The notes beneath the pieces were generated by a model, which was not told the DNA's origin, ran no database searches, and saw nothing but the letters and a program-made list of their open reading frames with translations. This document shows, piece after piece, positions 1 through 7,180 of a stretch of DNA of 34,103 bases; position 1 is the stretch's first letter; each line of letters starts with the position of its first letter. The translations under genes and the position numbers were made by a program. Source of the DNA: an uncultured Clostridia bacterium (GTDB lineage Bacteria > Bacillota > Clostridia > Saccharofermentanales > Saccharofermentanaceae); contig CAMYXL010000032.1 in assembly GCA_947303255.1 (NCBI GenBank), positions 1 to 34,103 on the forward strand, written 5' to 3'.

Positions 1-85
1 ATAATTTATAGGCGTATCCGTAATATTCAATTACGTCTGCCTGGGCTCCGTGCCCGATAATCTTCTGACTTCCATCGAATTCCAT
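1..85 (-). CDS. Phosphotransferase, kinase-like fold (partial, N-terminus only)
   Basis: Only the first 28 codons lie in the window; the gene runs off the left edge. The start is supported by a strong ribosome site (AGGAGGAAGAAT before ATG). The peptide has the stretch KIIGHGAQADVIEYYGYAYK, which looks like the glycine-rich nucleotide loop followed by the ATP-contacting Lys strand (AYK) of aminoglycoside/choline-kinase-like phosphotransferases, especially the clostridial family with the signature G-x-GAQAxV. It would be a cytoplasmic enzyme that phosphorylates a small molecule; the substrate cannot be told. It starts 26 bases after the end of the extended SAP/DUF6434 frame and may share its transcript. 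The family call rests on one motif only. Confidence 0.55.
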   Translation of the reverse strand, partial: MEFDGSQKIIGHGAQADVIEYYGYAYKL

Positions 86-111
86 ATTCTTCCTCCTGCT
101 GTTGTTAATGA

Positions 112-303
112 TCAGACCCGATCTTTGAACTCCTCCAAAAGTTCGCGGGAATAGACTTTATCGCGGTCAGATTCCCTGACGATCTTCCACAGGTTCGCGG
201 CTGACTTAAGCCTGTTCTCAAAGCCGTTCGTCGCATCATCAGAGCAGAAATCCTTAACGAACTTGTTCCACTGAAGCGCGGACTTGTCGTAAATCGCGTA
301 TGT
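112..303 (-). pseudogene. C-terminal part of the SAP/DUF6434 gene behind the amber codon
   Basis: Directly after the TAG at 304-306 the same reading frame stays open for 63 codons to a TGA at 112-114. It reads TYAIYDKSALQWNKFVKDFC and ends LLEEFKDRV. This is the expected C-terminus of SAP/DUF6434 proteins and shows no further stop or frameshift, so the lesion is a single base or the stop is suppressed. There is no good internal start just after the stop. Whether any of this segment is made depends on amber readthrough. TAG is used as an ordinary stop at least once elsewhere in the window (gene 20476-21312), which argues against genome-wide reassignment. Confidence 0.6.
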
Positions 304-717
304 CTACCTGCCTTCGTAGATATCAAGAAGATCGCCGAGCGTAAACGACTCGTCACCGGTCTCTTTTACTTTCTTAACGGTCGCTACCATATCGACATTG
401 AACTTGAAGTTTTCTACACCTGTCCTTTTCGAAAAAAAATCGCGGAATCTGTTGCCGAAAGTAAAGCCGCACTCAAGTATTCCCGTATCTTCGCTAAGCT
501 CCGTTACGGTCGCTTTTTTACGCCTGGCAGAAGACTTCTTTTCAGGTACGATCTTGTTGCCATTGAAGTACTCCTCGATTATCTTATTAAGTTCGATCTT
601 GCCGCTTACGACCTTAAGGCCGTGATCCTTACATATCTTTCTGAGTTCATCTCTATACCAATAGTATTTGCTGAACTCAGCATAATCTTTGATGCTGTCA
701 AATTCAGGCCTATTCAT
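304..717 (-). CDS. SAP-domain / DUF6434-type protein, ended by an in-frame amber codon
   Basis: This 137-residue product begins MNRPEFDSIKDYAEFSKYYW and has an N-terminal SAP-like helix-extension-helix segment (about residues 15-55, with KICKDHGLKVVSGKIELNK), a basic linker (SSARRKK), then a conserved block ending FTLGDLLDIYEGR. SAP motifs usually bind DNA; these small clostridial proteins are otherwise uncharacterised. Members of the family, as I remember them, continue for about 60 more residues past this point. Here the frame meets TAG at 304-306, but translation in the same frame goes on to 112 with family-like sequence. The gene therefore looks interrupted by a nonsense mutation (CAG or AAG to TAG) or read through. 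No clear ribosome site is visible beyond a weak GGGAGATACT. Confidence 0.65.
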   Translation of the reverse strand: MNRPEFDSIKDYAEFSKYYWYRDELRKICKDHGLKVVSGKIELNKIIEEYFNGNKIVPEKKSSARRKKATVTELSEDTGILECGFTFGNRFRDFFSKRTGVENFKFNVDMVATVKKVKETGDESFTLGDLLDIYEGR

Positions 718-774
718 AGTATCTCCCTGGTGTAGTTTTCATTTGAAAGAAAGTTGTTGCCATTTGCAAGAATT

Positions 775-811
775 CCAAAAAATAACCGCCCATAGCTCTC
801 ATAAGGGCGGT
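775..811 (-). terminator. Rho-independent terminator
   Basis: Stem ACCGCCC (784-790) with GGGCGGT (805-811) around a 14-base loop; read on the minus strand it is followed by TTATTTTTT. It ends the putative antisense RNA and can also stop transcripts of the racemase gene at 911-1606. The opposite strand has only a short T/A tail (TATTTACC), so termination is mainly minus-strand. Confidence 0.75.
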
Positions 812-858
812 ATTTACCAAACAATGAGGCTAACCGTCTACGGGTAACACCTCTTATG
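776..858 (-). ncRNA. Putative antisense RNA of a type I toxin-antitoxin remnant
   Basis: On the minus strand a TATAAT box (plus-strand positions 864-869) is followed by about 80 bases that fold into two stem-loops. The first has GAGG...CCTC arms with an inner ACCCG/CGGTT pairing. The second is ACCGCCC...GGGCGGT followed by a T-rich tail (776-783 read on minus). From memory, this pairing of a small antitoxin hairpin with an ACCGCCC terminator resembles RNA antitoxins beside holin-like toxin peptides in Firmicutes. A plus-strand tail reading VVAICKNSKK then TAA directly precedes the ACCGCCC hairpin, but a TGA two codons further upstream and the SAP gene leave no room for a full toxin. I read it as a decayed or solitary locus. 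Confidence 0.45.
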
Positions 859-910
859 TTTGGATTATACATCATTCATCAGATAATTTACATATATTAT
901 TTGTAAATAA

Positions 911-1606
911 TCAGTCTTCCAACGCCATTTTTATGAGCTTACGAAGATGTATCTCAACCGCGTCAAAACAGGCTACAGGACAATTGTCCTGATTAAGGAT
1001 CAAAGGCAGTTCCGTGCATCCTAAGATGACTCCTTCGATACCGTCATCAGCCTTCATTCTGTTGATGATATCGGTCAACTCCTTAAGGGTGGAATCCTTA
1101 ACAATACCGCGCTCCAATTCCTCGTAAATTCTCTTACCGATGAGCTTTCTCTCATCTTCATTTGGAACGAAAACTTCCACGCCTGAACTAATAAGATCTT
1201 TCTTCATGTAGTCTTTTTCCATCGTGAAGATCGTTCCCAAAAGACCGATGCGTTTGATTCCTTTTGAGACTACTTCTTCGCTGACGACTTGCGGGATACT
1301 TACGATCGGACTTTTGATCTTTTCTTTAAGCTCATCGAAGACAACGTGCATGGTTACGGCCGTAAGTGAAATGACTTCAGAATTACTCTTTTCCAGGGCC
1401 TGAAGTTTCTCACCGAGATAATCAGCCAGAAGGTCGTATTTTCCTTCTGTTACATATTCCCATGCTCTGTGAAAATCAACGCTCTCGATGGCGATGTCAG
1501 GCATTGCCTTACCGTCTGTCAAACGGTCGATCTCATCGTTAAGTTTCTTATAGTACATTAATGTGGATTCAGGACCAGTGCCGCCCACCAAACCGATCTT
1601 TTTCAT
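911..1606 (-). CDS. Aspartate/glutamate racemase family protein, one catalytic position substituted
   Basis: A 231-residue cytoplasmic protein starting MKKIGLVGGTGPESTLMYY; the start is set by AAGGAGGTCGCGT before ATG, not the longer upstream Met. The N-terminal GxxGGTGPxSTxxYY and the C-terminal GVILGCTELPLIL (Cys197) are hallmarks of the PLP-independent Asp/Glu racemase family, whose two acidic/basic thiols usually lie in CNTxH and GCTE motifs. In the first motif this protein reads LTAVTMH, with Ala at residue 83 where Cys (or Thr in the E. coli L-Asp/Glu racemase, as I recall) is expected. The second Cys is present. The enzyme may be a racemase with altered stereochemistry, another family activity, or inactive. 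It stands alone between terminators. Confidence 0.8.
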   Translation of the reverse strand: MKKIGLVGGTGPESTLMYYKKLNDEIDRLTDGKAMPDIAIESVDFHRAWEYVTEGKYDLLADYLGEKLQALEKSNSEVISLTAVTMHVVFDELKEKIKSPIVSIPQVVSEEVVSKGIKRIGLLGTIFTMEKDYMKKDLISSGVEVFVPNEDERKLIGKRIYEELERGIVKDSTLKELTDIINRMKADDGIEGVILGCTELPLILNQDNCPVACFDAVEIHLRKLIKMALED

Positions 1607-1699
1607 ACGCGACCTCCTTATGATTAGCAACATTATATTTCAACTTCGGGAAATGACGAGTCCGAAAACAGAACGGTTTTGTATTAAATTCGCACTATA

Positions 1700-2575
1700 T
1701 CACTCGACTGTATATTCAGGCATTTCCTCTCCGAGATAGTTCGGATCGTTGGTTGAAAAACCTCTGTCCACGTGCAGGTAGTAGATCTTGCCGTCTTCAG
1801 TTATGAGAAGATCATATCCGACAAAGTTCGCGAGACCCGGGAAAAAGCTGTTAACGTGCTTTGCACTAGTTCCGTCATACATCGTGACCTGCTCGGATGT
1901 TACGATACCGTTTTCCGTGTTATCTATGAATCCGTTCGTATAGTCGTCTTCCGACAGCATGTCCTTCATTGCCTGAAGCTCATCATCCGTGAATGTCTCA
2001 GCCAGCACGTTCGCGTTGGAGTAAATAGGCTCGCCGGTCGTGTATGTTCCGTCCGCGAACACGTGATTTCCCATTCCGGTCAGATTTCCTTCTGTTAAGA
2101 TCTCGAGATCGCTGCCGTTGATCGTGAAATAGATGTATGCCTCTTCGGAATATTCCGTTGCTTCCTGGGTGAACACGGCTACATTTTCTTCGGTAAAGAG
2201 TGCTCTTCCCTCTTCCTGACCCATGTTGCCGTAACTTTGGAAGTATCCTGCAAAGTCAAATCCGTCGTCTGAAACATTGCTTATGGTTATCGTTCCGTAG
2301 GTCGACGAATGAGTATTTGTCCTGTGCCATTCTCCTTCGAAAACGTCAGCCGTTCCTGCATCTTTTTCGATGATCTCTGTCTCATTTTGGGATTCGGATT
2401 CGACCTCTTTTGCTGTATTTTGAGTAGCTTCGTTTATCTCGACCGTTTTCGATGTCTCAGCCGAAGATGCCTTTATATCAAAGCTTGTAACATTGTTACA
2501 TCCGCAAAGACCTGTCAACACTGACATGATCATGATGCCGGATGCGGTTATGATTGCCGGTTTCTGTTTGCTCAT
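1700..2575 (-). CDS. Secreted lipoprotein with a lipocalin-like beta domain, unknown role
   Basis: A 291-residue protein beginning MSKQKPAIITASG; I prefer this start because ACGGAGAAAACA precedes it, whereas an upstream in-frame Met 33 bases earlier has none. The signal peptide ends in a lipobox (LCGC, Cys about residue 26), so it should be lipid-anchored outside the membrane. A Ser/Thr/Glu-rich linker follows, then about residues 80-180 with FEGEWHRT, GTITISN, DGFDFAGYF and AYIYFTING, a pattern seen in small beta-barrel domains. The C-terminal part (VTMYDGTSAKHVNSFFPGL onward) is separate and unrecognised. It is transcribed away from the MarR gene. The leader carries TTTTCGAGAAAGAAAA just before the ribosome site. 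Confidence 0.6.
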   Translation of the reverse strand: MSKQKPAIITASGIMIMSVLTGLCGCNNVTSFDIKASSAETSKTVEINEATQNTAKEVESESQNETEIIEKDAGTADVFEGEWHRTNTHSSTYGTITISNVSDDGFDFAGYFQSYGNMGQEEGRALFTEENVAVFTQEATEYSEEAYIYFTINGSDLEILTEGNLTGMGNHVFADGTYTTGEPIYSNANVLAETFTDDELQAMKDMLSEDDYTNGFIDNTENGIVTSEQVTMYDGTSAKHVNSFFPGLANFVGYDLLITEDGKIYYLHVDRGFSTNDPNYLGEEMPEYTVE

Positions 2576-2691
2576 TGTTTTCTCCGTATTTTTCTTTCTC
2601 GAAAACACTCTCTGGTGTCACTTTTCGGACAAACATCCGAGGTGTTTACTACTTTATGACGAACAAAGTTTACTTCGCGTTTCAACAGGTA

Positions 2692-2741
2692 TTGACAATA
2701 GTTCGGTACCGAACTATAATGCAATTAATTCGGAACCGAAC
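2692..2741 (+). promoter_or_regulatory. Promoter with twin palindromic operators for the MarR gene
   Basis: TTGACA (2692-2697) and TATAAT (2715-2720) are separated by exactly 17 bases. The spacer contains the perfect 14-bp palindrome GTTCGGTACCGAAC (2701-2714). A second copy of its core, TTCGGAACCGAA, is at 2729-2740, just downstream of the -10. Binding of a dimeric MarR protein to these sites would block RNA polymerase, so I infer autorepression. The gene's ribosome site AAAGGATGATAGAAC follows. Confidence 0.85.
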
Positions 2742-2762
2742 AATTCGAAAGGATGATAGAAC

Positions 2763-3269
2763 ATGATCAGCAATATTGAGCTTTTTCGAAAGATGATGAA
2801 GTTTTCGAAAGAAATGAAGATGAGTGCCTTAAGACCGATGGGCAAGATACCGGGACTCCTGCCACACCCTATCCCGGGAATGATACCACCACCGCCATTC
2901 GGACCAAGGCCGCCGCACGGACCGGGACGTAAGGGCCCCGGGATGAGCCGCGAGCACATGCTCGGGATCATCAGCGAATACCCTGACGGCATAAGGCAGA
3001 AGGAACTGGCCGAGAGGGCCGGTATCAACGCTTCTTCCACTTCTGAGGTGGTAACGAAGCTGGAGGACGACGGATATCTTATAAGGACCATCGACCCGAG
3101 CGACAAGAGAGCTACGGTTCTTAAGCTCACGGAGATGGGCCGGGTAAGGGCCGAAGAGATCAAGAGCGAGCACGAGTCGTTCCTGGATGAGTACTTCGGC
3201 AGACTGACAGATGAAGAAAAGCAGACGCTTTCTGATCTACTGGATAAGTTGATGGGAGAGCCGGCTTAA
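2763..3269 (+). CDS. MarR-family transcriptional regulator with a Pro/Gly-rich linker
   Basis: A 168-residue cytoplasmic DNA-binding protein. The first 60 residues are unusual: a short basic helix (ELFRKMMKFSKEMKMS) and then a Pro/Gly/His-rich stretch containing IPPPPFGPRPPHGPG. The winged helix-turn-helix follows: LGIISEYPDGIRQKELAERA, then GINASSTSEVVTKLEDDGYL as recognition helix, and the wing IRTIDPSDKRATVLKLTEMG, all typical of MarR proteins. A C-terminal dimerisation helix ends LSDLLDKLMGEPA. The promoter carries two copies of a TTCGGnACCGAA operator, so autoregulation is likely. No transporter or enzyme lies next to it in the same direction; the divergent lipoprotein is the only nearby candidate target. 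Confidence 0.9.
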   Translation: MISNIELFRKMMKFSKEMKMSALRPMGKIPGLLPHPIPGMIPPPPFGPRPPHGPGRKGPGMSREHMLGIISEYPDGIRQKELAERAGINASSTSEVVTKLEDDGYLIRTIDPSDKRATVLKLTEMGRVRAEEIKSEHESFLDEYFGRLTDEEKQTLSDLLDKLMGEPA

Positions 3270-3290
3270 CCTCGTAAGACCCCATATGAA

Positions 3291-3330
3291 GAAGGCATCT
3301 TCCCTCGCGGGACGATGCCTTCGATTTTTT
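3291..3330 (+). terminator. Rho-independent terminator after the MarR gene
   Basis: Stem AAGGCATC (3292-3299) with GATGCCTT (3314-3321), followed by CGATTTTTT. It overlaps the last bases of the convergent lipoprotein gene. Confidence 0.85.
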
Positions 3331-5575
3331 ATGAATAGATGTTTTCCCAACCGAGATCATCAGGCCATTCCGTGCTGTCGAAGACTGCTCTTATGCCTCG
3401 ACTGAGCTCGAACAGTTTAGCCTTACATTCATCCGATAAGGACGAAGTGTCATTGCCGGACAAAGTAGCGAGCATTACGTATTCATAGGTAAGGAGCCTG
3501 TCGTTCTCGGCACTTGCCATTGCTTCCCTTCTGACGAAATACGGCTGATTCTCTTCAGTATCGACAACACTCATGAAGCTGTCGTCTTCGTTATTCGGGT
3601 ACATGTAATTCTTCGGATTGCAGTCGTTCCATGAATCATCGTTGACCGACTGCGTATTGAAGTGGGCATTGTGATTAGATACGAACTTCTCGGTGCAATT
3701 CCAGATATCGCAGACAAGCTGAGCGGTGATAGGATCAACAGAAGAGAAATCCTCGGCCCTCAGATCCTCTGCTCCGGAGTAACCCACAACTTCTGAAGCA
3801 TTTACGTTAACGAAGACCGTCATGAAATATGAACCGTCAACAAAAGAAGTCCTGCAGGAATCAATATTCTCACCGTCATAAAGACAGATCGCAAATCCGC
3901 TATAGTACTCGAAAAGAAGCTGATCGAAGTAGTTCTCAGGATAAAGTTCAAGGACTTTACCGATCTTTTTAAGAGCATTCTCGATCTTATCATGATCAGC
4001 CGTTGAAGCGCCTTCAGGAAGGACTCCGTCAGGCACGAGATCATCGAACCAGATATGAACGCCGTATTTGCTTCCGATCTCACATGCGGAATCGTAAAGA
4101 TCCGTAAGAGCTCCGTTAGTTCCTGTTACCGTCTGATCATGTGCAGCTGAATTATCGACTGTATAAAAATCGATAAGTTCGATCGCATCGGATCCGACTT
4201 CTACGTTGAGTTTTACAACCGGATTTTCAGGGATCCAATTTACGTCGATGACCTCATAATTGACACTGTCATTCGAATCAAAATTGTAATCCATCACCCA
4301 TGCTTTTTGTTCTTCTTCGGAGTTAAATATACGAAGAAGTGATGTCGCCTTGATCTCGCCGTCGATAAAGATCGGCATCGGATAACTATTGAGTATCGCA
4401 CTGTCTTCATCAACATTAAACTTCTTGGCAAGTTCCTTTTCCCAACCGACGATCTGATCTGCATAGTAAAGTTCACTTATCGGATCGTGATCAGCAGGAC
4501 AGGACGCGAGCTTATCATAATAAACGAGACTTATGATATCCATGAAGATCTTGTCTTCCTTATAATCCGTGTCTCTGTTGTTCTCGTAAAGCCTTATAAG
4601 TGCTTCCTGCGGACTCATCATATCCTCAGCGGCATACTCCGGATCGCTCATGGAGACGAACGCCTCCGAGCCGTTGAAGAACCTGACGATCTCTTCATTC
4701 GTAAAGCCGTTCTCGGAAAGAACCTGAGTAAGTTTATAGGATGTATTGTGATCAAAGAAAACCTCGTCCAGCTTCTCGCTTCCGAAGATATATTCAAATC
4801 CCGTCATGAATACTGTCTCACTGTACTTCGCGAAAGCAGACGTTGCATATGAATAATACTTACACTCATTAAGCACCGCGCCGCCCTCAAAGAAGATCGG
4901 ATTATTAAGTTCCTTAACGATCTGGCCCTTCTCACTCTCAGCTACTTCAGACATATCGCGGATGCTGCCGTCCTCCATCAAACAAGCGATCGAAGTATCA
5001 CCGTCAATGGAATAATCCACAAAATGCATCAGCGTGTGAACGATATTAAGCGCACGCGTTTTCTCGTTGCCGATCATGACCACCGACTTACCCACAATAA
5101 GCGTATTCGTCTCCGGAACATACTGGGTCGAACCGGTTTCCTCTTTTATAGTCAGTCTCTGAAGCTTATCGAAAAAGTACCCTTCATTCTCCGCTTCAAG
5201 ATGATCCGCGATCAAAGGGAATAATACATATACAAAGCCTCTGAAATCTCCGAGTTCCGGATTTTTCGTGACGACATCGTCAAACTTAAGGAACAGGTCA
5301 TACTTACCGCGAAGGTCCTCTTCCGTAAGTCCCAATTCCGTTGCTCTCGCGAGTATCTCATCCGGATCAGCCGTTTTCTCAACTTCCTCCGGTTCCTGTT
5401 CTTCAGACGTTTCCGCAGTCTCAGATACCGAAGTTATATCGACCTCGATAGACTCGTTCCCGCTTGTTCCTGTCTTTTCTTCTGAGTTTTTGTCGCAGCC
5501 TGCTGCCATGAGCGACGTTGCCGTCAATGCGGCACATAATAACAGGCACGCAAACTTATAGCGTTTCCCGATCAT
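3329..5575 (-). CDS. Large lipoprotein resembling a zinc metallopeptidase with lost active-site residues
   Basis: A 748-residue protein with a lipoprotein signal peptide (lipobox AAGC, Cys27) and an acidic Ser/Thr-rich spacer, so it should sit on the outer face of the membrane. The start has AAAGGAGAAAACT in front. Two halves can be seen. The first contains NIVHTLMHFVDY (H180, H184), shaped like HExxH but with Thr for Glu. The second ends with CDIWN (622-626), then WNDCNPKNYMY and STEWPDD. These flanks match clostridial putative zinc-binding lipoprotein peptidases, where I recall HEIWH at this place; His-Glu-His has become Cys-Asp-Asn. I infer a pseudoenzyme, perhaps binding or scaffolding. 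The assignment rests on remembered family patterns. Confidence 0.5.
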   Translation of the reverse strand: MIGKRYKFACLLLCAALTATSLMAAGCDKNSEEKTGTSGNESIEVDITSVSETAETSEEQEPEEVEKTADPDEILARATELGLTEEDLRGKYDLFLKFDDVVTKNPELGDFRGFVYVLFPLIADHLEAENEGYFFDKLQRLTIKEETGSTQYVPETNTLIVGKSVVMIGNEKTRALNIVHTLMHFVDYSIDGDTSIACLMEDGSIRDMSEVAESEKGQIVKELNNPIFFEGGAVLNECKYYSYATSAFAKYSETVFMTGFEYIFGSEKLDEVFFDHNTSYKLTQVLSENGFTNEEIVRFFNGSEAFVSMSDPEYAAEDMMSPQEALIRLYENNRDTDYKEDKIFMDIISLVYYDKLASCPADHDPISELYYADQIVGWEKELAKKFNVDEDSAILNSYPMPIFIDGEIKATSLLRIFNSEEEQKAWVMDYNFDSNDSVNYEVIDVNWIPENPVVKLNVEVGSDAIELIDFYTVDNSAAHDQTVTGTNGALTDLYDSACEIGSKYGVHIWFDDLVPDGVLPEGASTADHDKIENALKKIGKVLELYPENYFDQLLFEYYSGFAICLYDGENIDSCRTSFVDGSYFMTVFVNVNASEVVGYSGAEDLRAEDFSSVDPITAQLVCDIWNCTEKFVSNHNAHFNTQSVNDDSWNDCNPKNYMYPNNEDDSFMSVVDTEENQPYFVRREAMASAENDRLLTYEYVMLATLSGNDTSSLSDECKAKLFELSRGIRAVFDSTEWPDDLGWENIYS

Positions 5576-5654
5576 AGTTTTCTCCTTTAAATATCTTCGC
5601 TGACATTCCTTTTCTTATCGAAAAAGAAACAATGTCTGTCTTCTCTAAGAAAGA

Positions 5655-5682
5655 AGTATAACACACATTTTTATTCAGGCAA
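5655..5682 (-). promoter_or_regulatory. Promoter of the large lipoprotein gene
   Basis: Read on the minus strand: TTGCCT (5677-5682), a 16-base spacer ending TGTGT, and TATACT (5655-5660). The TGTGT before the -10 fits the TRTGn extension common in Gram-positive promoters. The transcript would have an 80-base leader containing TTTTTCGATAAGAAAA and then AAAGGAG. Confidence 0.65.
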
Positions 5683-5684
5683 TT

Positions 5685-6083
5685 TCATTTCTCACTTCTG
5701 AGCCACGCGAGAAAAACCTCGAAAGGAGTTTTATCCTCATACGCCTCGTAACTCATCTTTGCATCAAATCCGTGAGTGTTTATATCATAAACAAGTTTCA
5801 TCTCATTAGGGATCTCGCGGTCAAACTTTTTGCACACATCGATGATCTTCGATATATCATCTCGCCCTACAGCCAGGAACTCGTCACAGTCAACATCAGT
5901 TTCCAATTGTCCGGCCGCTTTGATCTGACCATTGATCAAGTAGAACGCATTGAACATTCTCGCATTAGGCGTCTGATAGATATACGCGTATACCTTATCA
6001 ACACCTTCACCCGAATATTCCAAACAAAGTGAAATGTATTCTGACTGGATATCAGTCAATTCGTCTTCAAAACAATTTGCCAT
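5685..6083 (-). CDS. Small acidic protein, possibly DUF600/YezG-like
   Basis: A 132-residue soluble protein starting MANCFEDELTDIQSEYISL; TGGAGGATATATAT gives a strong ribosome site for this Met, so the Met codons further upstream are not used. There is no signal peptide or membrane segment. The order of elements (acidic N-terminal helix, KVYAYIYQTPN strand, central helix KIIDVCKKF, MKLVYDINTHGFDAKMSYE strands, TPFEVFLAWLRSEK end) resembles the DUF600/YezG immunity-protein layout, but I see no diagnostic motif and no adjacent toxin. It has its own good ribosome site and lies 51 bases downstream of the DUF5104 gene, so it may be the last gene of that transcript. Confidence 0.5.
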   Translation of the reverse strand: MANCFEDELTDIQSEYISLCLEYSGEGVDKVYAYIYQTPNARMFNAFYLINGQIKAAGQLETDVDCDEFLAVGRDDISKIIDVCKKFDREIPNEMKLVYDINTHGFDAKMSYEAYEDKTPFEVFLAWLRSEK

Positions 6084-6134
6084 ATATATATCCTCCATTA
6101 TCAATAATTATCTGCCATTTAGGTTTATCGCTTA

Positions 6135-7169
6135 TCAGTTTGAAGAATAGAGCGTTTCACCATTATCAATATCACAGGTAAAGTATTCGTCCTCATATTC
6201 TACATCTACGATAATAACTTTTCTTATCTCCGGATCGCCTTTGCCGCTCTTGAACTTGACGTAAACGAGTTTGTCATCATCGCCCTTCAGTTTGAAGAAC
6301 AATTCCCTTTTCTCAACACCTTTTTCCATGGAATGATCGACTTTACCCATCGCATACGGTTCCAATGACAAAAGCTCATCCGCGTCATCTTCGAAATCAA
6401 TATCTTCCAGTTCCGATCTTTTTATGCAATCTTTTGTATCTGTCACTTTAAAAACGTCACCCCTGCCAACCTTCGGATAGTAGAGGATCGTATATTCTTC
6501 GCTGTCACCGTAAGAAGACATTAGTCCGCAGTAGTGTTCGAATTCCATATCCTGAGTCGTTCCGTCACCGAACTCATAATGCGATGTATAATTGCCATTC
6601 TTACCATTGCCCTCTTCCCTTATGTAATCGTAGTATCTGTCGATAGTCATTATGACGATCGCATTGATGCCTACATAATCATCACCGTCTGATACATCGT
6701 CCCTTACGGCATACATTGCCAGCTGCATATAATACGTCTGCTCATCTGTGTAAACGTACACATAGTTACTGTAATAGACTACAGGTTCTGTCTTCGAGAA
6801 CTGACCGTAAGTACGTGCCGCAAGATCAGTATAGATCGGCGTAGTATCGATGATATCTCCTTCAAATCCGTCCACCATTTCTTCTGTCAGCTCATCAATA
6901 TCATCCGTTTTTTTGAGTTCCTCGCAGAACAGATCCTGAAGCGCATCCTCATCACCGTCATCGATGGCATTAAGAGCGCCCGCGACAGTCTTCATGAATA
7001 TTCCCTTATCCTTTGGATCGATATCACTTACATCTTCATAAGCTTCGTCCTTGATCTCACTATATGGTCTGTAATTATCCCACGGATTGTTAAACACTGA
7101 ACAAGATACCAACCCCAGCACCATGCTCGACAAAACTATCGAGCCAATTATTTCTCTATGTGTTTTCAT
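6135..7169 (-). CDS. DUF5104-type lipoprotein
   Basis: A 344-residue lipoprotein starting MKTHREIIGSIVLSSMVLG, with lipobox VSC at about residue 23. The start is chosen from GAGGGATAAGAAT; the longer frame begins inside the upstream gene. After the signal there is an acidic helical region (GALNAIDDGDEDALQDLFCE, then a DIDELTEEMVDGFEG stretch) of the kind that defines DUF5104, whose function is unknown. The second half is rich in Tyr/Asp beta-strand segments (MQLAMYAVRDDV, YTILYYPKVGRGDVFKV, REPFF-like RELFFKLKGDDD) without a motif I know. It begins 11 bases after the CbrC-like gene and is very probably cotranscribed with it. Confidence 0.65.
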   Translation of the reverse strand: MKTHREIIGSIVLSSMVLGLVSCSVFNNPWDNYRPYSEIKDEAYEDVSDIDPKDKGIFMKTVAGALNAIDDGDEDALQDLFCEELKKTDDIDELTEEMVDGFEGDIIDTTPIYTDLAARTYGQFSKTEPVVYYSNYVYVYTDEQTYYMQLAMYAVRDDVSDGDDYVGINAIVIMTIDRYYDYIREEGNGKNGNYTSHYEFGDGTTQDMEFEHYCGLMSSYGDSEEYTILYYPKVGRGDVFKVTDTKDCIKRSELEDIDFEDDADELLSLEPYAMGKVDHSMEKGVEKRELFFKLKGDDDKLVYVKFKSGKGDPEIRKVIIVDVEYEDEYFTCDIDNGETLYSSN

Positions 7170-7180
7170 ATTCTTATCCC

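Noticed and set aside
105..356. 83-codon minus-strand frame overlapping the SAP gene end
   Set aside because: Arg/Ser-rich frame shifted relative to the SAP/DUF6434 reading frame; the family-like sequence is in the other frame.
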